Shown one piece after another: positions 40,806-45,388 of a stretch of 45,388 nt of DNA. This stretch comes from Rhizobiaceae bacterium. GTDB taxonomy: Bacteria; Pseudomonadota; Alphaproteobacteria; Rhizobiales; Rhizobiaceae. Numbering within the stretch: the first letter of the stretch is position 1; every line of letters starts with the position of its first letter. The stretch spans positions 1 through 45,388 of the forward strand of contig JAMLJD010000031.1 of NCBI GenBank assembly GCA_023953775.1. The letters are read 5' to 3'. Made by a program: the position numbers and the translations under genes. A model generated the notes under the pieces. The model worked only from the letters and a program-made list of their open reading frames with translations. It was not told the DNA's origin and ran no database searches.

Positions 40806-41672
40806 ATGTTGCGATTTCTGTTTTCGATCATCCTGGCGGCGACAGTCGTGCCGGCTTTCGCGGACGATATGGCAGCCGGCAGTCGCGTCGAGGTCAATGG
40901 CATGGAGATGTATTACGAGGTCTCCGGCGAGGGCGACCCCCTGATCGTGCTGCACGGCGCCTATATGAACATCCCTTCCATGGGCAGGATCATTCCCGCG
41001 CTCGCAGAGCACCATCGCGTCTATGCACTTGAATTCCAGGCGCACGGACGCACGACGGACATCGACCGGCCGATCACCTACCAGAATCTCGCAGACGACG
41101 TCGCCGCTTTCATGAACGCCGTCGACCTGGAGAAGGCGGACGTGTTCGGATACTCGATGGGCGCCAATGCCGGTCTGCAACTCGCCATCCGCCATCCGGA
41201 GAAAGTCGGCCGGCTGATCGTTGCCTCCGCGGCATATGACATCGAGGGCCTGCAGCCGGCATTCCGCGCGTTCATTCCACAGCTCACGGTCGAGATGATG
41301 CTCGCGATGCCGTTTGCCGAAGAGTACAAGCAGCTCGCCGCCGATCCCGACGGTTTCCCCGCACTGGTCAAGAAGCTCATCGCCCTGGAACACGAGCCGC
41401 TTGCCTGGGAGGCGGATGTGAAGGCGCTCGAGACGCCGGTGCTCGTCATCACGGGTGACGCGGACGTTGCGACGCTCGAACATTCCGTCGCCATGTTCCG
41501 CCTGCTCGGCGGCGGAGACATGGGCGACATGGGCCAGCCGCTGCCGGCCTCGCGCCTCGCGGTGATGCCGGCCACCTCGCATACGGCGGTGATCACCCAG
41601 ACCGACATGCTCATTTCGTTCATCGAACCGTTCCTTGCCGGCGAGACGCCGAAGGGAATGTTTGCGCAATGA
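40806..41672 (+). CDS. Exported alpha/beta hydrolase
   Basis: A 288-residue protein with a signal peptide (FLFSIILAATVVPAFADD). The hydrolase fold is shown by PLIVLHGAYMNIPSMGRIIP (oxyanion region), YALEFQAHGRTTDIDRP, the nucleophile elbow FGYSMGANAGLQLAI with catalytic Ser, and a C-terminal acid (VLVITGDADVATLEHS) and His (MPATSHTAV). AGGAGG lies nine bases upstream of the ATG. It overlaps the cupin gene by four bases. Substrates of this family cannot be read from sequence; a periplasmic esterase or lactonase role is possible. Confidence 0.92.
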   Translation: MLRFLFSIILAATVVPAFADDMAAGSRVEVNGMEMYYEVSGEGDPLIVLHGAYMNIPSMGRIIPALAEHHRVYALEFQAHGRTTDIDRPITYQNLADDVAAFMNAVDLEKADVFGYSMGANAGLQLAIRHPEKVGRLIVASAAYDIEGLQPAFRAFIPQLTVEMMLAMPFAEEYKQLAADPDGFPALVKKLIALEHEPLAWEADVKALETPVLVITGDADVATLEHSVAMFRLLGGGDMGDMGQPLPASRLAVMPATSHTAVITQTDMLISFIEPFLAGETPKGMFAQ

Positions 41673-42010
41673 CCGGCTCCACCGACCCTGCTTACACGCA
41701 TAAGGCGCCGGACGGCTGGCACGGCGAATGGCAGGAGCCGGCGAGCGGCAGCGACGTGTCGATCATCTTCAACACGACCGAGGAGGTGGGCTACGGTCCC
41801 GCGCTTCACCGCCACCCCTACGCGGAGACATTCATCGTCAGATCCGGGCGTGTCCGTTTCACGCTGGGCGACGGGACTGTCACGGCAAGCGCGGGCGACA
41901 TACTGGTCGCGCCGGCGGGCGTGTGGCACCGCTTCGAAAATCTCGGTCCCGATCGCCTCGAATTGATCGACATCCATGCCAGCCCGGCCTTCGAAACGGA
42001 ATGGGCGTAG
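41669..42010 (+). CDS. Cupin-domain protein
   Basis: A 113-residue single cupin. The first motif, ALHRHPYAETFIVRSGRVRF, has the two His and a Glu metal ligands; the second, DILVAPAGVWHRFENLGPD, has the third His. The protein probably binds a metal in a small beta barrel. It is coupled to the alpha/beta hydrolase by a four-base overlap, so they may act on the same compound. The reaction is unknown. Confidence 0.92.
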   Translation: MTGSTDPAYTHKAPDGWHGEWQEPASGSDVSIIFNTTEEVGYGPALHRHPYAETFIVRSGRVRFTLGDGTVTASAGDILVAPAGVWHRFENLGPDRLELIDIHASPAFETEWA

Positions 42011-42101
42011 GAGGGTCGGGCATGCCCGAGAGCGCCATCCGTTCCTGCCGTTGACCGCTGACGCGACCCGGTGCTTCGGGATTGGCCTCATTGCCTTCCG
42101 C

Positions 42102-42142
42102 GACATTGGCCCTCGTCCCGGCCGGTCACGCCGGCCAATGTC
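42102..42142. promoter_or_regulatory. Inverted repeat (10-bp arms, 21-base loop) upstream of the DUF1772 gene
   Basis: GACATTGGCC at 42102-42111 is exactly complementary to GGCCAATGTC at 42133-42142. A GGCCGG...CCGGCC pair lies partly inside. It is in the 170-base gap between the cupin stop and the DUF1772-like gene, 38 bases before its ATG. It lacks a T-run, so it is more likely a regulatory structure or operator than a terminator. Confidence 0.35.
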
Positions 42143-42180
42143 ACGCTCGCTTCGGTCACCGCGACGATAGGGAATGCTGC

Positions 42181-42660
42181 ATGACGATATCGACGGCCAT
42201 CGGTCCTCTTTTGTGGATTGCCACCATCGGATGCGGTCTGATGGCAGGCGTCTACTTCGCGTTTTCGGCATTCATCATGACCGCCTTCGCCCGTATCGGA
42301 GAGGCGCAGGGTATCGCGGCGATGAACGCGATCAACGTGGTCATCCTCGCCTCGCCCTTCATGCCACTGTTCTGGGGCACAAGCCTCGTCAGTCTCGCGC
42401 TTGCCCTCATCGGGCCGTTGCGATGGGGCGAACCCGGATCGACGGCGATCGTTGCCGGCGGCATCATCTATGTCGCAGGCATGTTCGTCGTGACGGTTGC
42501 CTTCAACGTGCCTCTCAACACGGCACTGGCAAAGGCGGGTACGGAGCAGGCGGCGCTATGGGCGCGCTATCTGCACGAGTGGACGCGCTGGAACCATGTG
42601 CGCACGCTTGCCTCGGCCGTAGCGGCCACCCTGTTCCTGGCCGGCCTCAAGGCGCAGTGA
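42181..42660 (+). CDS. DUF1772/anthrone oxygenase-like membrane protein
   Basis: A 159-residue protein with four hydrophobic segments. GCGLMAGVYFAFSAFIMTAF near the N-terminus, FVVTVAFNVPLNTALAKAG in the third segment and WTRWNHVRTLASAVAATLFL at the end form the DUF1772 pattern, in which NVPLN...W..WN..R is the most constant part. Relatives include anthrone oxygenases in fungi; the bacterial role is unknown. It is convergent with the MarR-type gene, with 13 bases between stops. Confidence 0.88.
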   Translation: MTISTAIGPLLWIATIGCGLMAGVYFAFSAFIMTAFARIGEAQGIAAMNAINVVILASPFMPLFWGTSLVSLALALIGPLRWGEPGSTAIVAGGIIYVAGMFVVTVAFNVPLNTALAKAGTEQAALWARYLHEWTRWNHVRTLASAVAATLFLAGLKAQ

Positions 42661-42673
42661 GGCGGACGCGTTT

Positions 42674-43120
42674 TCAGGACAGCGCCTTGAGGTCGGCGCA
42701 GAAATCGTCGGGATCGGAGCGGCCGATCAGCTTCTCCGTCTCGGCCTGGGCCCTTCGCCAGGCCGGCATTGCGTCCGCGAGCGTTGTTCGCCCGGCGTCA
42801 GTCAGGACGAGGAGCCGCGCGCGCCTGTCGGCCTCGTCGGCATGGCTGGTCACCAGCCCGCGCCGTTCGAGGGGCTTCAGATTGGCGGTCAGCGTGGTGC
42901 GGTCCATCGCGAGCAGGTCGGCGACGTCCTGCAACCGGGGTGGCTTGGGCCGGTTCAGCGCCATCATCAGGGAAAACTGACCATTGGTAAGTCCAGACGC
43001 ACGCAATGCCTCGTCGTAGCGCCGCGCCAGGGCGCGCGAGGCACGGCGGACGTGAAGGCACAGGCATGCATCCCTGACTTCGAGGGTGACGCTGAAGGGA
43101 AGCCGTTCCGATTCCGTCAT
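42674..43120 (-). CDS. MarR-family transcriptional regulator
   Basis: A 148-residue winged-helix regulator. The HTH region is LQDVADLLAMDRTTLTANLK followed by the wing PLERRGLVTSHADEADRRARL, with the conserved DxRxR-type pattern of MarR proteins and a dimerising helix at both ends (FSVTLEVRDACLCLHVRRAS). Several Cys residues near the N-terminus (DACLCLHV) might allow redox sensing, as in OhrR, but this is not established. Upstream is a perfect 12-bp palindrome, probably its own operator. Confidence 0.93.
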   Translation of the reverse strand: MTESERLPFSVTLEVRDACLCLHVRRASRALARRYDEALRASGLTNGQFSLMMALNRPKPPRLQDVADLLAMDRTTLTANLKPLERRGLVTSHADEADRRARLLVLTDAGRTTLADAMPAWRRAQAETEKLIGRSDPDDFCADLKALS

Positions 43121-43131
43121 CAGGCTATTGT

Positions 43132-43143
43132 GTTGATATCAAC
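43132..43143. promoter_or_regulatory. Perfect 12-bp palindrome, probable MarR operator
   Basis: GTTGATATCAAC lies 12 bases upstream of the MarR-type start codon and about 87 bases before the divergent BNR-repeat gene. Its length and TTGA/TCAA half-sites fit MarR operators. It could repress both directions. Confidence 0.6.
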
Positions 43144-43229
43144 GTAAATGTCCAGTAGTCTGGCCTGCAACAGACTGCCGCGCGGCCCTTCGGCGTGGCC
43201 GACACGACATCAATGGAGAGGAGACCGCC

Positions 43230-44312
43230 ATGGCCGGGAAAGTGCTTGTGCTCATCGGAACCAAGAAAGGCGCCTTCATCGCCGAGTCGACCGACGGACG
43301 GGCGAGCTGGTCGCTGCGCGGACCCTATTGCGCCACCTGGCCGATGAACCACGTCATGGCCGACCCCGAAACCAACACCATCTACGGCGCCGGTGGCGAC
43401 GAGTGGTTCGGGCCGGCGGTCTGGAAGTCCGAGGATCTTGGCGAAACCTGGACCCACTCGAGCGCCGGCCTCGCCTATGGCGAAGGCGCCGAACCGATCA
43501 AGGCGGCCTGGAGCCTCGCCAAGCGCAACGGCACGATGTATGCGGGCGTGCAGCCGGCCGGCCTGTTCCGCTCGGACAACGACGGCGCGACCTGGAGCCA
43601 CGTCGAAGGCCTGACCAACCACCCGACCCGACCGGAATGGTCGCCGGGCGCCGGCGGGCTGATCCTGCATTCCATGGTGCTGCATCCCGAAGATGAAAAG
43701 CAGATCTGGGTGGCCGTCTCGGCCGCCGGCGTGTTCTACACCGCCGACGGCGGCGAAAGCTGGGAGCCGCGCAATCGCGGCACGCGCGCCGACTTCTTCC
43801 CGGAGGGGCAGAACTACCCCGAATGGGGCCAGTGCGTGCACCACCTGTTGCGGGCATCAGGCGAGACGGACCTTCTCTACCAGCAGAACCATTGCGGCAT
43901 GTACCGCAGCGAGGATGGCGGCCGGAACTGGACCAGCATCGAGGCCGGACTGCCCTCCTCGTTCGGCTTCCCGGCAGCGGCACATCCGCGCGACGCCTCG
44001 ACGCTGTTCCTGCTGCCGCTCAACGGCGACCAGGCGGGCCGCTACGTGCCGGATGGCAAGGCAGCCGTCTGGCGCACCCGCGACCGTGGCGAGACCTGGC
44101 AGGATCTGCGCAACGGCCTGCCGCAGGACAACGCCTTCTTCGGCGTCCTGCGCCAGGCGATGGCGACCGACCGGCTCGATCCCGCCGGCGTCTATTTCGG
44201 GACCAATGGCGGCGCGTTGTTCGCCAGCGCCGACGAGGGCGACGAATGGCGCCTCATCGCCGAGCATCTGCCACCGATCTATTCGGTCGAGACGATGCTG
44301 GTCGACGGCTGA
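43230..44312 (+). CDS. BNR-repeat (sialidase-like beta-propeller) protein
   Basis: A 360-residue protein made of repeated BNR/Asp-box units: SEDLGETWTH, SDNDGATWSH, TADGGESWEP, SEDGGRNWTS, TRDRGETWQD and SADEGDEWRL, at fairly regular spacing. These mark beta-propeller blades as in sialidases and photosystem assembly proteins. No signal peptide is present (MAGKVLVLIGTKKGAFIAES), so it is probably cytoplasmic, and the Arg triad of true sialidases is not evident, so enzymatic sialidase activity is doubtful. GGAG precedes the ATG. A MoaD/ThiS-like gene follows nine bases after its stop. Confidence 0.88.
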   Translation: MAGKVLVLIGTKKGAFIAESTDGRASWSLRGPYCATWPMNHVMADPETNTIYGAGGDEWFGPAVWKSEDLGETWTHSSAGLAYGEGAEPIKAAWSLAKRNGTMYAGVQPAGLFRSDNDGATWSHVEGLTNHPTRPEWSPGAGGLILHSMVLHPEDEKQIWVAVSAAGVFYTADGGESWEPRNRGTRADFFPEGQNYPEWGQCVHHLLRASGETDLLYQQNHCGMYRSEDGGRNWTSIEAGLPSSFGFPAAAHPRDASTLFLLPLNGDQAGRYVPDGKAAVWRTRDRGETWQDLRNGLPQDNAFFGVLRQAMATDRLDPAGVYFGTNGGALFASADEGDEWRLIAEHLPPIYSVETMLVDG

Positions 44313-44320
44313 GCCGTTCG

Positions 44321-44623
44321 ATGCCGGTTCGGGACGACAGCTCAAGCGGCGGGCAGCATACCGTCACCGTCAAATTGCCGGCGGTGCTTGTCGATCTGTT
44401 CCCAGGCTCCAGCCGTATCGTCGAGATCGAGGCCCGTACCGTCGGCGAGGTGATCGATCGCCTGGACGGCCTGTGGCCGGGCATGGGCGACCGCCTGCGC
44501 GACAGCCGGCCGTCGATCCGTCGTCATATCAACATCTTCGTCGACGGCGAGCGGACACGCCTCGACACGCAGCTCGGCCCGGGCGCCGAGGTCTTCGTGC
44601 TGGTCGCGATCAGCGGCGGCTGA
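44321..44623 (+). CDS. MoaD/ThiS-family (ubiquitin-like sulfur carrier) protein
   Basis: A 100-residue beta-grasp protein. The strand-helix core (TVKLPAVLVDLFPGSSRIVE, TVGEVIDRLDGLWPGMGDRL) and the ending GAEVFVLVAISGG are typical of MoaD/ThiS proteins, whose C-terminal Gly-Gly is adenylated and thiocarboxylated. It is probably part of an operon with the BNR-repeat protein gene; similar pairs exist in other bacteria (from memory), with unknown purpose. No MoaE or ThiF partner is in the window. Confidence 0.85.
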   Translation: MPVRDDSSSGGQHTVTVKLPAVLVDLFPGSSRIVEIEARTVGEVIDRLDGLWPGMGDRLRDSRPSIRRHINIFVDGERTRLDTQLGPGAEVFVLVAISGG

Positions 44624-44639
44624 AGCGCCGAACTGCTGT

Positions 44640-45388
44640 TCACTCGGTCGCGCGGCGATACTCGGCGTCGCGTTCGGCCGCAATGCGATCGCGTACCGTC
44701 TCGCCCGGATAGCCGAACTCCTCCAGGGCCCGGCCGGCAAGCTGGAGGCCGGCCTCGATCGCGTCAGGGATGACGAAGCTCGCCCCGACGGCCGTCAGCC
44801 GCCGCGCGTGGTCGGCGTCTCGTGCTCGCACCAGAAGCGGCGCTTCCGGCCTCAGCCTGCGGATTGCATGCACCATCGCTTCCGCACTTTCCGGGTCGTC
44901 GATGGTCACCACGAACAGGCTTGCGCCCCGCGCGCCGGCGCGCTCGAGAATTTCGGGGCGGGCGGCGTCGCCGACGAACACGTTGCCGCCTTGACGGCGT
45001 TCGCGGGCAACCAGCGCGGCATTGCGCTCCAGCGCGACGATGTCGGTCCCCTCGCTTTCGAGGATGCGCGCGATGGCGTGGCCGACGCGGCCGAAGCCGG
45101 CAATGACCACGTGACCCGAAAGCCCGCTCAGGTCCTCCAGTTCCGCCTCTCCGTCGGGGGGCGCGAGGCGGGCCGCCAGCGTGCGTCCCGCGCGGGCCAT
45201 CAGCGGCGTCACCAGCATCGAGAGGCCGGCGATCGCCGTCACCGCGGTTGCAATCTCGCCGCCGATCACGCCGGCGGCGAGTGCTGCCGAAATCACCACG
45301 AATGCGAACTCGCCCGCCGGCGCCAGCATGAAGGCGGCTTCGATCGCCAGGGCCCCGTCGCCTGCGACCAGCCGCAGCGCACCCCATG
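44640..45388 (-). CDS. Kef-type monovalent cation:proton antiporter, C-terminal part (truncated by window edge)
   Basis: The frame is open to the right edge of the window; about 248 codons are present. The first part is the end of the membrane domain (LAPAGEFAFVVISAALAAGV, with the GEFAFV motif of the antiporter core, then VTAIAGLSMLVTPLMARAGR). Then comes a TrkA-N/RCK nucleotide-binding domain (HVVIAGFGRVGHAIARILES with the GxGxxG motif, and VFVGDAARPEILERAGARGA). This is the layout of KefB/KefC/CPA2 proteins, potassium efflux systems gated by NAD(H) or glutathione adducts. It is convergent with the MoaD-like gene. Confidence 0.94.
   Translation of the reverse strand, partial: WGALRLVAGDGALAIEAAFMLAPAGEFAFVVISAALAAGVIGGEIATAVTAIAGLSMLVTPLMARAGRTLAARLAPPDGEAELEDLSGLSGHVVIAGFGRVGHAIARILESEGTDIVALERNAALVARERRQGGNVFVGDAARPEILERAGARGASLFVVTIDDPESAEAMVHAIRRLRPEAPLLVRARDADHARRLTAVGASFVIPDAIEAGLQLAGRALEEFGYPGETVRDRIAAERDAEYRRATE

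Overview
The window is about 45 kb of GC-rich DNA from an alphaproteobacterium. Gene content and style (split ureA/ureB subunits, a urease cluster with interleaved accessory genes, a RES/Xre pair, rsmI-yraN, DUF6074-like small phage genes) point to the Hyphomicrobiales (rhizobia and relatives such as Mesorhizobium, Nitratireductor or Aquamicrobium). The genus is inference. Ordinary chromosomal genes flank two unusual blocks: a tRNA-borne integrative element (19.6-28.6 kb) and a proton-channel operon (28.9-38.3 kb).

Left part, 1-13 kb. The 3' end of a cytochrome P450 gene is followed by a RES-type toxin and its Xre/MbcA-like antitoxin, a Tat-exported cyclase-family protein, and the minus-strand pair yraN-rsmI. 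A complete urease locus then runs rightwards: ureD, ureA, hupE/ureJ, ureB, ureC, ureE, ureF, ureG. Interleaved with it are small genes for a DMT/EamA-type membrane protein, an ABM monooxygenase, a glutathione transferase, a YrhK-like and a DUF3995-like membrane protein, plus one unknown gene read antisense between ureB and ureC. UreABC is the nickel enzyme, UreDFGE load the nickel, and HupE/UreJ probably imports it.

Middle part, 12.6-19.1 kb. This looks like a small-molecule catabolic region: class II aldolase, a 3-hydroxyisobutyrate-dehydrogenase-like enzyme, a P-loop kinase, a D-lyxose/D-mannose isomerase-like protein and a TRAP binding protein without its membrane subunits. A divergent MetE-like protein and a PAS-GGDEF diguanylate cyclase follow.

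Integrated element, 19.6-28.6 kb. A tRNA-Arg(CCG) gene carries the left end. Its last 48 bases (anticodon loop to CCA) are repeated exactly at 28511-28558, giving an 8957-bp element. It holds a tyrosine recombinase, an Arc-like repressor, an AlpA-like HTH protein, a long run of overlapping small genes, a probable replication-type protein with 36-bp tandem repeats inside its gene, and an HK97-like major capsid protein. No terminase, portal, protease or tail gene is visible, so it resembles a phage satellite or a strongly reduced prophage. A fragment of a second, different integrase lies beside the left end.

Proton-channel operon, 28.9-38.3 kb. Directly outside the right end of the element are five co-directional genes: a small secreted protein, a 1757-residue membrane-anchored periplasmic protein, a MotA/TolQ/ExbB-family channel protein with an extra transmembrane segment and a large periplasmic domain, and two different single-pass proteins sharing an ExbD/TolR-like membrane segment with a conserved Asp. 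The last three genes overlap by 4 bases, as do the giant gene and the channel gene. I read this as an uncharacterised proton-driven envelope machine with a predicted heterodimeric ExbD-like part. It is my main candidate for a new system.

Right part, 38.3-45.4 kb: LysE-type exporter, MocR/PdxR-type regulator, alpha/beta hydrolase with cupin, DUF1772-like protein, MarR regulator with a palindromic site, a BNR-repeat protein with a MoaD/ThiS-like protein, and the 3' part of a Kef-type antiporter gene that runs off the window.
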